This document shows positions 40,512-48,366 of a DNA stretch of 64,000 nt, piece by piece. This DNA comes from Moraxellaceae bacterium (GTDB lineage: Bacteria > Pseudomonadota > Gammaproteobacteria > Pseudomonadales > Moraxellaceae). The notes beneath the pieces are model-generated. The model ran no database searches, was not told the origin of the DNA, and was given only the letters and a program-made list of their open reading frames with translations. The position numbers were made by a program, and so were the translations under genes. The stretch is taken from positions 124,001 through 188,000 of the forward strand of contig JAQZBP010000005.1 in assembly GCA_029237815.1 (NCBI GenBank), in the 5' to 3' direction. Each line of letters begins with the position of its first letter. Positions within the stretch are counted from its first letter, which is position 1.

Positions 40512-42263
40512 TCAGGAAGCCGCGGGCGTCAGCAGCCAGAACAGCTCAAAGAGGGCTACCCCCGTCATCACGAGGGCCAGTACCCGCCAGAAGCCGGCCG
40601 GATCCCGCTCCAGCCAGGGGCGCGCCTGCACCGGGCTGAGCGCGGGGTTGGGCCGCGCGAGGTCGGCGAGGAATTCGCTCAGCGAGTCGTAGCGATCGGT
40701 TGCGCTGAACGACAACGCCTTCTTCAGGGCGGCATCGAACCAGAGCGGCACGTGCGGGTTGTGCCGGCAGGCGCTGGTGTAGCGCAGCTTGCGGAAATCG
40801 AAGAGCGTGTGGCACTGCGCGTAGCGGCTGCCGTAGGGGTGGGTGCCGGTCAGCAGCTCGTAGAGCGTGACGGCGAGCGAGAACTGGTCGGCCCGTTCGT
40901 CACGCGGCAGGTTGAGTGCGTATTCGGGTGCCGCGTATTCGGCGGCGCCGGGACGGTCGTCCGCCGGCGCGCCGCCGGCGCCCGCGGCAAACGCCGCGCC
41001 GAGGTCGATCAGTTTCAGCGTGCCGTCGTGGCACAGGAACAGGTTTTCCGGCTTCAGGTCCTGGTGCAGCACTTCGCGCCGGTGCAACGCCTGCAGGCCG
41101 CGCACGGCCTGTGCCGCCAGCGCCGCGACGGCCTGTGCCGCCGGCCGCGGATGCCGCCGCTGCCAGGCGGCCAGCGTTTCGCCTTCCAGGCATTCCTGCA
41201 GCAGATAGAGGCCGGTGCGCGGCCGGCGTGGCGTGACGCCACGGATCAGGTGACGGTAGTCGAAGCGCTGGCCGAGCCAGTCCTCCTGCGCGAAGCGCGC
41301 CAGCGCCACGGCGTCATCGTCGCAGAGGCGCGAGGGTGTCTTCAGCGCCAGTACCTCGCCGGTGGTTTCGTCACGGACGCGGTAGACGTGGCTGCGCGCA
41401 TTGGCGTGCAGTTCCGCCTCCACGCGCAGGCCGTCGATCAGTTGCCCGGGCGCGAGGTCGGGCAGCAGCGGCAGCGTCGTGGCCTGCAGCCGGCTGTCGT
41501 CGGCATCGGGTGCCGCCACGGCGTCGACGATGAGCAGCTGACAGGACAGATTGTCGTCGCTGCCGGCGGCATGGGCGGCATCGAGGAGGGCCTCGCAGCA
41601 GGTCTGCGGGTCCGGCGTCGTCGCCAGCAGCTGCTTCAGCCGTGCCGGCGACAGGAATTCGTGCACGCCGTCGGTGGTGAGCAGGAAACGGTCGCCCGCC
41701 TGCACATCGGTGACGCGGTAATCGATCTCGACCTGGTGCTCCATGCCGAGCGCGCGCGTGAGGTAGGTCTTTTGCGCGCCGACACGCGTGGCGTGGTCCT
41801 GTGTCAGCGGCTCCAGCGTGCCGGCGCGCAAGCGCCAGATGCGGCTGTCGCCGACATGGAATAGGTGGGCCGACTGCGAGCGCAGCACCAGCGCCGAGAA
41901 GGTGGTGAGGAAGCCGCGGTGGGCCTGCGTGTACTGCTGGCCCTGGCCATGCAGCCAGCGGTTGAGCGCGGACAGCAGGCGTTCACCCGCCGTCTTCACG
42001 CTCCAGGTGTCGGGCGTTGTGTAGTAGTCGCTGAGGAAGCCCTGCACGCAGACCTCCGCCGCATGCCGGCCATGTCCGGCGCCGCTGACGCCGTCGGCCA
42101 GCGCGAGTGCGATGCCCTTGCTGGCGCGCAGGCAGTCCTCCGGCACGCGGATGCCGAGCGCATCCTCGTTCTCCGGCTTGCGCCCGGCACGGCTGGCCTG
42201 CGCGGCGCGCACCCGTGAGCCGGACACAGAGTTGTCGGGGGACACCGGCAGGGCCTGGTTCAT
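40512..42263 (-). CDS. PP2C phosphatase-Ser/Thr protein kinase fusion
   Basis: A 583-residue bifunctional signalling protein. Residues 15-250 are a PP2C-type phosphatase with metal-binding NEDALG, LADGVSGAG, VGDSRIW, TTDGVHEFL and SDDNLS. Residues about 280-545 are a protein kinase with ALK (K308), catalytic loop HQDLKPEN (HQD in place of HRD, residues 400-402) and DLG (residues 420-422). One C-terminal membrane helix follows (VLALVMTGVALFELFWLL). In Pseudomonas aeruginosa a protein of this design (PA1782) lies between nirB and the nitrate transporter, so a role in controlling nitrate assimilation is plausible. It follows the transporter gene by 96 bases. An alternative start at 42320 would add 19 residues. 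Confidence 0.9.
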   Translation of the reverse strand: MNQALPVSPDNSVSGSRVRAAQASRAGRKPENEDALGIRVPEDCLRASKGIALALADGVSGAGHGRHAAEVCVQGFLSDYYTTPDTWSVKTAGERLLSALNRWLHGQGQQYTQAHRGFLTTFSALVLRSQSAHLFHVGDSRIWRLRAGTLEPLTQDHATRVGAQKTYLTRALGMEHQVEIDYRVTDVQAGDRFLLTTDGVHEFLSPARLKQLLATTPDPQTCCEALLDAAHAAGSDDNLSCQLLIVDAVAAPDADDSRLQATTLPLLPDLAPGQLIDGLRVEAELHANARSHVYRVRDETTGEVLALKTPSRLCDDDAVALARFAQEDWLGQRFDYRHLIRGVTPRRPRTGLYLLQECLEGETLAAWQRRHPRPAAQAVAALAAQAVRGLQALHRREVLHQDLKPENLFLCHDGTLKLIDLGAAFAAGAGGAPADDRPGAAEYAAPEYALNLPRDERADQFSLAVTLYELLTGTHPYGSRYAQCHTLFDFRKLRYTSACRHNPHVPLWFDAALKKALSFSATDRYDSLSEFLADLARPNPALSPVQARPWLERDPAGFWRVLALVMTGVALFELFWLLTPAAS

Positions 42264-42359
42264 GGCATCACTCCATGAACCCTGGTCGCCGCCTTCGCAG
42301 CGAGCCTCAAGCATCGGCAATTCGCGGCTGAAGCCACTCGTGCAGGCGCGGTCATGACG

Positions 42360-43838
42360 TCACTCCACCGCGATCATCTGCACGTTGCCGTTCTCGTCGA
42401 CTTCCACCATGTGGCCGCGCGGCTCGTCGATGAAATTGGCGGCCAGGAAGGCCAGCGCCGACATGCCGGCGATCGTGTAGAAGAACACCGGCGGGCTGAC
42501 GAAGGACAGCACGGTGAGGAAGAGCACGCCGCCGACGTTGCCGTAGGCGCCGGCCATGCCGGCGATCTGTCCCGTCATGCGGCGCTGGATCAGCGGCACG
42601 ATGGAGTACACGGCGCCACAGGCTGCCTGCACGAACACCGACGTGACGAGCGTGACGGCGATGGCCAGCGCCACCCCCCAGCCTTCGTTCACGCGGGACA
42701 GCAGCAGGTAGCCGAGGGTCTGCGCCGCCAGGCAGGTGACGAGCACGGTGCGGCGCCCGATGCGGTCGGAGATGTAGCCGCCGGCCGGGCGCGCGACGAT
42801 GTTCATGATGGTGAAGGAGCCCGCCATCAGGCCCATGGCGGTGGCGGAGAGGTGGAAGGTGTCGCCGAAGAACATCGGCAGCATGGACACCACCGCGATC
42901 TCCGAGCCGAAGCAGGCGAGGTAGGCGAGGTTGAGGATGGCGACCTGCTTGAACTTGTAGCGCTGCGCCAGCGGCACCTCTTCCGTCATCAGGTGGCGGT
43001 TCACCTGCCAGATCTTCCAGGACTGCCAGACGAGCAGGAAGGTGATGACCGCGTAGCAGGCGAGCACGAATCCCTGCGGCACGATGTTCAGGCCGGAAGG
43101 CGACAGGCGCCAGGCCAGCACGTAGAGGATCAGGTAGATCGGCAGGTTCACCAGCAGGTAGAAGGCGAGGTCGCGCCGGGTCGTGACTTCGAGGCCGCCG
43201 GCTTTCTTCGGCTTGAAGTAGGTGGCGCCCTTGGGCGTGTCGCTCACGTTGCGGTAGAAGATCACGGAATAGACGATGGCGATCACGCCCATCAGCGCCA
43301 CCGCGTAGCGCCAGCCGAACTCGCCGCCGAACACGCTCACCGCCAGCACCGGCATGCCGATCTTGGCGATGGCTGCCCCGAAATTCCCCCAGCCGCCGTA
43401 GATGCCCTCCGCGATGCCCACTTCGCGGGCCGGAAACCATTCGCTGACGAGACGGATGCCGATCACGAAGCCGGCGCCGGTGAGCCCGAGCAGGAAGCGC
43501 ATCACGGCGAGCTGCCCGAAGGTCTGCGCCAGCGCGAAGCCGATGCAGAGCACGCCGCAGACGGCGAGCAGGATGCTGTAGCTGAGGCGGGGACCGTAGC
43601 GGTCCACGAGGATGCCGATCAGGATGCGCGCCGGGATGGTCAGCGCCACGTTCAGGATCAGGAAGGCCTTCACCTGGGGATCGGTCAGCTGCAGGTCTGC
43701 CTTGATGAAGGGCATCAGCGAGACATGCGCGAACCAGATCAGGAAGGTGATGAAGAAGGCGAGCCAGGTGAAGTGCAGCAGGCGGATGCGCGGCTCGGCG
43801 AGCGTGAACAGCGGAAAGGGTTGGCGCGGGGCGGTCAT
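42360..43838 (-). CDS. narK: MFS nitrate/nitrite transporter (NarK/NasA family)
   Basis: A 492-residue, 12-helix transporter of the nitrate/nitrite porter family. FTWLAFFITFLIWFAH at the start, RFLLGLTGAGFVIGIRLVSEWFP with the substrate-binding arginine, and the two glycine-rich nitrate signatures (GGWGNFGAAIAKIGMPVL and GQIAGMAGAYGNVGGVLFL) are clear. It imports nitrate for the reductase encoded divergently. It starts 81 bases downstream of a perfect sigma-54-type promoter sequence on its strand. The kinase gene lies downstream in the same unit. Confidence 0.94.
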   Translation of the reverse strand: MTAPRQPFPLFTLAEPRIRLLHFTWLAFFITFLIWFAHVSLMPFIKADLQLTDPQVKAFLILNVALTIPARILIGILVDRYGPRLSYSILLAVCGVLCIGFALAQTFGQLAVMRFLLGLTGAGFVIGIRLVSEWFPAREVGIAEGIYGGWGNFGAAIAKIGMPVLAVSVFGGEFGWRYAVALMGVIAIVYSVIFYRNVSDTPKGATYFKPKKAGGLEVTTRRDLAFYLLVNLPIYLILYVLAWRLSPSGLNIVPQGFVLACYAVITFLLVWQSWKIWQVNRHLMTEEVPLAQRYKFKQVAILNLAYLACFGSEIAVVSMLPMFFGDTFHLSATAMGLMAGSFTIMNIVARPAGGYISDRIGRRTVLVTCLAAQTLGYLLLSRVNEGWGVALAIAVTLVTSVFVQAACGAVYSIVPLIQRRMTGQIAGMAGAYGNVGGVLFLTVLSFVSPPVFFYTIAGMSALAFLAANFIDEPRGHMVEVDENGNVQMIAVE

Positions 43839-43923
43839 GACGGTCTCCGGACGAAAGCAATGGACGGCAAACCTTGCCTTCGCCAGTTGCGTCGTTGCTT
43901 CCGGCGAGATGTGGGAGATGTTT

Positions 43924-43939
43924 TGCAACGCCTGTGCCA
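43924..43939 (-). promoter_or_regulatory. Sigma-54 (RpoN) promoter of the nitrate transporter-kinase unit
   Basis: Read on the minus strand it is TGGCACAGGCGTTGCA. The -24 GG and -12 GC are exactly 10 bases apart, and both blocks fit the consensus TGGCAC-N5-TTGCA. The transcription start should fall near 43913, leaving a leader of about 75 bases. Confidence 0.85.
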
Positions 43940-44117
43940 GTGCTGGCCACGCCCTGAAAACCGGGACAGCCAGCGGGAAGTGCGCGCCTGTGGCGCGCTG
44001 CCATGGTGCAGTGCGCGCTGATGAAGCGTTTTCTGCTGCATGCAGGTGCGCGAGGCCGACAGGGCGTTCTGTGCCGGGGCGGACTGCCTTCTTTATAGCG
44101 CCGATGGAATTGCGGGC

Positions 44118-44133
44118 TGGCACAGGCGTTGCA
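44118..44133 (+). promoter_or_regulatory. Sigma-54 (RpoN) promoter of the flavoprotein-nitrate reductase unit
   Basis: TGGCACAGGCGTTGCA with GG at 44119-44120 and GC at 44131-44132, identical to the divergent promoter. The predicted start is near 44144, 34 bases before the flavoprotein start codon. It implies activation by NtrC or another enhancer-binding protein under nitrogen limitation. Confidence 0.87.
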
Positions 44134-44177
44134 AAAAGCCCGGCATCGACAGCAATCCGACCAGGCGGCGGCCGCCC

Positions 44178-45401
44178 ATGAAACGCAGACTGATTGTCAT
44201 CGGCAACGGCATGGCCGGCATCCGCACGGTGGAGGAAGTGCTGGCGCTGGCGCCGGACGAATACGCCATCACCGTCGTCTCCAGCGAGCCGGTGGTCGCC
44301 TACAACCGAATCATGCTGTCGCCGGTGCTGGCCGGCGAAAAGCGCTTTGACGACATCGTGACGCATCCCGAGGGCTGGTACGCCGAACATGGCGTCACGC
44401 TGCTCGCCGGCTGCACCGTCACTGATGTCGATCGCGCGCGTCGGCAGGTGCTGCTGGAGGACGGCCGCGCGCTGCCCTACGACCGCCTCGTGCTGGCGAC
44501 AGGCTCCGTGCCCTTCATCGTGCCGGTGCCCGGCCACCAGCATCCCGACGTGCTGAGCTTCCGCGACATCCAGGACGTCGAGCGCATGCTGGCGGCAAGC
44601 CTGCAGCGGCGGCGCGTCGCCGTGATCGGCGGCGGCCTGCTCGGGCTCGAGGCCGCCAACGGCCTGCTCAAGCAGGGCATGGACGTCACCGTCATCCACG
44701 ACATGCCGCACCTGCTCAACCGCCAGCTCGATGCCGAAGCCTCCACGCTGCTGCGCGAGACGCTCGAAGCCCGCGGCATGAAGTTCTGCCTCGGCTGCCT
44801 GACGGCGCAGATCGTGCACGGCGCGGAGGGCGGACTCGAGAAGATCGTGTTCAAGGACGGCAGCGAGCTGCCCGTCGACCTCGTGGTGATGGCTGTCGGC
44901 ATCCGCCCCAACGTGGCGCTGGCGAAAAAGATCGGGCTGCAGGTGGACAAGGCCATCCTGGTCAACGACACCCTGCAGACCTTCGACCCCTGCATCTACG
45001 CCGTCGGCGAGTGCGTGCAGCACCGCGGCGCGCTGTTCGGCCTGGTCGCGCCGCTCTACGAGCAGGCCCGCGTCTGCGCCAACCACCTCGCGGAGCGTGG
45101 CCATTCCCGCTTCGTGCAGCGCAGCACCGCGACCACGCTCAAGGTGAGCGGCGTCAACCTTTACTCCGCCGGCGACTTCACTGACGCCGATGCGGAATCC
45201 CTGATACTGCGCGATCCGGCCGGCGGCGTGTACAAGCGCCTGCTGATCAAGAACGATCGCGTGATCGGTTCAGTCCTGTACGGGGACACCAATGATGGTG
45301 TCTGGTACTTCGACCTGATTCGTGAGCAACGCAATGTGGCGTCCATGCGCGAATCCCTGTTGTTCGGGAGAGCAGAGCATGAACAGGTTGCCCCTCGCTG
45401 A
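44178..45401 (+). CDS. NirB-like FAD/NAD(P)H oxidoreductase, probable electron donor of nitrate reductase
   Basis: A 407-residue flavoprotein equivalent to the N-terminal third of NirB. It has an FAD site VIGNGMAGIRTVEEVL (from residue 6), a NAD(P)H site VAVIGGGLLGLEAANGLL (about residue 151), a second FAD contact CIYAVGECVQHRG, and a C-terminal domain ending near FDLIREQRNVASMRESLLFG. It has no iron-sulfur or sirohaem motif, so it cannot reduce nitrite itself. Separate flavoproteins of this type (NasC in Klebsiella, NasB in Bacillus) pass electrons from NAD(P)H to assimilatory nitrate reductase, the most likely role here. The nitrate reductase gene overlaps its 3' end by 23 bases. Confidence 0.88.
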   Translation: MKRRLIVIGNGMAGIRTVEEVLALAPDEYAITVVSSEPVVAYNRIMLSPVLAGEKRFDDIVTHPEGWYAEHGVTLLAGCTVTDVDRARRQVLLEDGRALPYDRLVLATGSVPFIVPVPGHQHPDVLSFRDIQDVERMLAASLQRRRVAVIGGGLLGLEAANGLLKQGMDVTVIHDMPHLLNRQLDAEASTLLRETLEARGMKFCLGCLTAQIVHGAEGGLEKIVFKDGSELPVDLVVMAVGIRPNVALAKKIGLQVDKAILVNDTLQTFDPCIYAVGECVQHRGALFGLVAPLYEQARVCANHLAERGHSRFVQRSTATTLKVSGVNLYSAGDFTDADAESLILRDPAGGVYKRLLIKNDRVIGSVLYGDTNDGVWYFDLIREQRNVASMRESLLFGRAEHEQVAPR

Positions 45402-48120
45402 CGCCACTGTCCGCACGACCTGTCCCTATTGCGGTGTCGGCTGCGGCGTCACGGCCACGGTTACCGACAGCGCCGCGCGCGGCGTGGACATCGCCGGCGA
45501 CGCGATGCATCCGGCCAATGCCGGCAAGCTTTGCGTCAAGGGTTCCGCGCTCGGCGAGACCGTGCACCTGGAAGGCCGGTTGCTGCATCCGGAAGTGCGG
45601 GGCGAGCGCGTGTCCTGGGATACGGCGCTCACGCACGTCGCCGACGGATTTGCCCGCGTCATCCGCGAGCACGGCCCCGGCGCGGTCGCCTTCTACGTGT
45701 CCGGCCAGTTGCTGACCGAGGACTACTACGTCGCCAACAAGCTGATGAAGGGCTTCATCGGCACGGCCAACATCGACACCAATTCGCGGCTCTGCATGTC
45801 CTCGTCGGTGGCCGGGCACAAGCGCGCCTTCGGCAGCGACACCGTGCCCAACTGCTACGAGGACTTCGAGCTCGCCGACCTCGTGGTGATCACCGGCTCC
45901 AATACCGCCTGGTGCCACCCCATCCTGTTCCAGCGCCTCAAGGCGGCGAAGGAGCGGCGCCCGGGCATGCGCATCGTGGTGATCGATCCGCGCCGCACCG
46001 CCACCTGCGACATCGCCGACCTGCACCTGCCAGTGAAGGCGGGCGAGGACGTGCGCCTGTTCAATGCGCTGCTGGCCTGCCTCGCCACGCATGGCGCGCT
46101 CGACGATGCCTTCATCGCCGCCCACACCAGCGGCTTTGCCGCGGCGCTCGCCACCGCCGTCGCACAGGACAACCACATTCCGCACCTGGCGCGCGACCTC
46201 GGCGTGGACGCGCTCGACCTCGAGCGCTTCTTCAGCTGGTTCGCCACCACGCCGCGCACGCTGACGCTGTATTCGCAGGGCGTGAACCAGTCCTCCGCCG
46301 GCGCCGACAAGGTCAACGCCATCCTCAACTGCCATCTCGCCACCGGCCGCATCGGCACGCCGGGTGCCGGCCCGTTCTCGCTCACCGGCCAGCCCAACGC
46401 CATGGGCGGGCGCGAAGTGGGCGGGCTCGCCAACATGCTGGCGGCGCACATGGACATCGAGAATCCCGTGCACCGTGAGCGCGTGCAGCGCTTCTGGCAG
46501 TCGCCGGCCATCGCGAGCCAGTCCGGCCTCAAGGCGGTCGACATGTTCGAAGCCGTGCACGACGGCCGCATCAAGGCCATCTGGATCGTCGCCACCAATC
46601 CCGTGGTCTCGCTGCCCGACGCCGACCGCGTGCGCGCAGCGCTGGCGCAGTGCGAGCTCGTGGTGGTGTCCGACTGCATCGCCGACACCGATACCACGCG
46701 CCTCGCGCATGTGAAGCTGCCGGCGCTCGGTTGGGGCGAGAAGGACGGCACGGTCACCAATTCCGAGCGCCGCATCTCGCGCCAGCGCGCCTTCCTGCCG
46801 GCCCCCGGCGAGGCGAGGGCGGACTGGTGGATCTTCTGCGAAGTGGCGAAGCGCATGGGCTTCGGCCAGGGCTTCGGCTTCGACTCGGCGGCTGCGATCT
46901 TCCGCGAGCATGCCGCGCTCTCCGCCTTCGAGAACGATGCCGTGCACGGCCTGCGCGACTTCGACATCGGCGCCTTGCAAGCGGTTGACGCTGGCGGCTA
47001 CGACGTGCTCGCGCCCTTCCAGTGGCCGCAGCGCTTGGGACAGGTGGCGGGGCAGGCGCGCCTGTTCGCCGATGGCCGCTTCTTTACGCCGGATGGCCGT
47101 GCCCGCTTCCTGGCGCTCTCGCCGCGTGGCCCCGCGAACGCGACCGACGCGGATTTTCCCTTCGTGCTCAACACCGGCCGCATCCGCGACCAGTGGCACA
47201 CCATGACACGCACCGGCCTCGCGCCACGCCTGCTGCAGCATATCGGCGAGCCGTTCTGCGCCCTGCATCCGGAGGACGCCGCGCGACTCGGCATCGCCGC
47301 GCTCGACATCGTGGAACTGGAAAGCCGCTGGGGCCTGGCGCGGGCGCGTGCGCAGCTCACCACCGACCAGCCGGCCGGCACCGTGTTCATGCCCATGCAC
47401 TGGACCGGCGTGCTCACCAGTGCCTCGCGCGTCGGCGCCGTGGTGAATCCGGCCGTGGATCCGGTCTCGGGCCAGCCCGAAAACAAGCACACGCCGGTGT
47501 GCGTGCGCCGTTTTGAGGCGTCCTGGCATGGCTTCGTGCTCTCGACGGTGCCGCTGCGATTGCCCTCGGCCGCCTATGCGGTGGCCGTAAGAGGCGGGAA
47601 ATTCTGGCGTTTCGAGCTGGCCGGCGGCGGTGAAATCACGGATCGCCGGGAATTGGCAAACGAATTGCTTGGGGAGTGGGGGAAGGAGCAGCAGGGAGTG
47701 GATTCCGCGGGCCCGCAGGCGCAAACGCTCGAGTATGTCGATGCGGGTCGCGGGGTGTATCGCCGGGCCGTTATTGCCGAAGGACGGCTGCAATCGGTGT
47801 GCTTCATCGGCCCGGACAGCGGCCTTCCCGAGCGGAGCTGGCTGTCCGGGCTGATCGGCAGGGAGCTTGCGCCGCTGGAGCGGCGGGCCCTGCTGTCGGG
47901 GCGTCCGGGCGATCCCGCCGCCGACACGGGCCGCGTCATCTGCGCCTGCTTCGGAGTTGGTGAAAAGACGATCCGGCGCGCCATCGCGACGCAGCAGCTG
48001 GATTCGGTGGCTGCCATCGGCCGCAGCTGCAAGGCCGGCACCAACTGCGGCTCCTGCCAGCCGGAGCTGAAGGAGATCCTGGCGGGCTGCCAGGCCGGAA
48101 CGGTGCCGGCATCTGCCTGA
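45379..48120 (+). CDS. nasA: Assimilatory nitrate reductase, catalytic subunit
   Basis: A 913-residue molybdopterin enzyme that reduces nitrate to nitrite in the cytoplasm. The N-terminal 4Fe-4S ligands are CPYCGVGC and GKLCVKGSAL. The molybdopterin domain follows (SRLCMSSSVAGHKRAFGSD, where the cysteine is the probable Mo ligand) and then the dinucleotide-binding domain (LNTGRIRDQWHTMTRTG). The last 60 residues are a BFD-like [2Fe-2S] domain (CACFGVGEKTIRRAI and CKAGTNCGSC) that probably accepts electrons from the flavoprotein. No signal peptide is present. The ATG at 45379 lies inside the previous gene, so translation is coupled. Pseudomonads call this enzyme NasC. Confidence 0.95.
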   Translation: MNRLPLADATVRTTCPYCGVGCGVTATVTDSAARGVDIAGDAMHPANAGKLCVKGSALGETVHLEGRLLHPEVRGERVSWDTALTHVADGFARVIREHGPGAVAFYVSGQLLTEDYYVANKLMKGFIGTANIDTNSRLCMSSSVAGHKRAFGSDTVPNCYEDFELADLVVITGSNTAWCHPILFQRLKAAKERRPGMRIVVIDPRRTATCDIADLHLPVKAGEDVRLFNALLACLATHGALDDAFIAAHTSGFAAALATAVAQDNHIPHLARDLGVDALDLERFFSWFATTPRTLTLYSQGVNQSSAGADKVNAILNCHLATGRIGTPGAGPFSLTGQPNAMGGREVGGLANMLAAHMDIENPVHRERVQRFWQSPAIASQSGLKAVDMFEAVHDGRIKAIWIVATNPVVSLPDADRVRAALAQCELVVVSDCIADTDTTRLAHVKLPALGWGEKDGTVTNSERRISRQRAFLPAPGEARADWWIFCEVAKRMGFGQGFGFDSAAAIFREHAALSAFENDAVHGLRDFDIGALQAVDAGGYDVLAPFQWPQRLGQVAGQARLFADGRFFTPDGRARFLALSPRGPANATDADFPFVLNTGRIRDQWHTMTRTGLAPRLLQHIGEPFCALHPEDAARLGIAALDIVELESRWGLARARAQLTTDQPAGTVFMPMHWTGVLTSASRVGAVVNPAVDPVSGQPENKHTPVCVRRFEASWHGFVLSTVPLRLPSAAYAVAVRGGKFWRFELAGGGEITDRRELANELLGEWGKEQQGVDSAGPQAQTLEYVDAGRGVYRRAVIAEGRLQSVCFIGPDSGLPERSWLSGLIGRELAPLERRALLSGRPGDPAADTGRVICACFGVGEKTIRRAIATQQLDSVAAIGRSCKAGTNCGSCQPELKEILAGCQAGTVPASA

Positions 48121-48127
48121 GTGTTTA

Positions 48128-48143
48128 TGGCCGTCTTCTTGCA
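48128..48143 (+). promoter_or_regulatory. Candidate sigma-54 promoter of nirBD
   Basis: TGGCCGTCTTCTTGCA just after the nitrate reductase stop codon. The -24 GG (48129-48130) and -12 GC (48141-48142) are 10 bases apart and both elements match the consensus well. The predicted start is near 48154, giving a leader of about 213 bases. Confidence 0.72.
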
Positions 48144-48153
48144 TTGAGATGGT

Positions 48154-48366
48154 CACTGCAAGAGAGCGTGCTCTCGCTTTGCTGTGCCCGCCGTGCGAAT
48201 GGCGGAGAAAAGTCTTCAGTCGTGCAGCAACGCTGCTGCCGGCTTCTGATACAGATCCGCAGGCAACGGGGCTTGCAGTGAACACGGCCCGTCTGCGTCT
48301 TTTCCCTCGTGAAAAGCCCTCGGGCCGAACGCAACTCCCGCACAGCGGGTGCATTCGGAGGTGGGT
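48154..48366 (+). promoter_or_regulatory. Structured nirB leader, possible ANTAR-type antitermination element
   Basis: This gene-free stretch holds several hairpins. CCGCCG/TGGCGG with a 6-base loop lies at 48188-48205. GCAGC/GCTGC with loop AACGCT lies at 48224-48239 and has A at loop position 1 and G at position 4, as in RNA sites of NasR/NasT ANTAR proteins. A long stem, CGCAG-ACGGG with CCCGT-CTGCG (48258-48297), is followed by TCTTTT and looks like a terminator. An alternative pairing of 48236-48242 with 48257-48262 would break that terminator. The first loop lacks the A, so the ANTAR assignment is tentative. Confidence 0.45.

Larger units (their letters stand above)
43921..44136. repeat. 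Perfect 20-bp inverted repeat in the divergent nitrate promoter region
   Basis: The arms are at 43921-43940 and 44117-44136 and are exact reverse complements over 20 bases, separated by 176 bases. Each arm is itself a sigma-54-type promoter directed outwards. Between them lie palindromes such as the 7-bp arms around TGT at 43982-43998, possible activator sites. The 339-base gap holds no gene. Confidence 0.92.

Noticed and set aside
42354-44021. Plus-strand open frame opposite the nitrate transporter
   Set aside because: The translation is rich in His, Asp, Gln and Arg with no motif, and the minus-strand transporter is clear.
43921-44136. Inverted repeat as ends of an insertion sequence
   Set aside because: The 176 bases between the arms hold no transposase, and each arm is better explained as a sigma-54 promoter.
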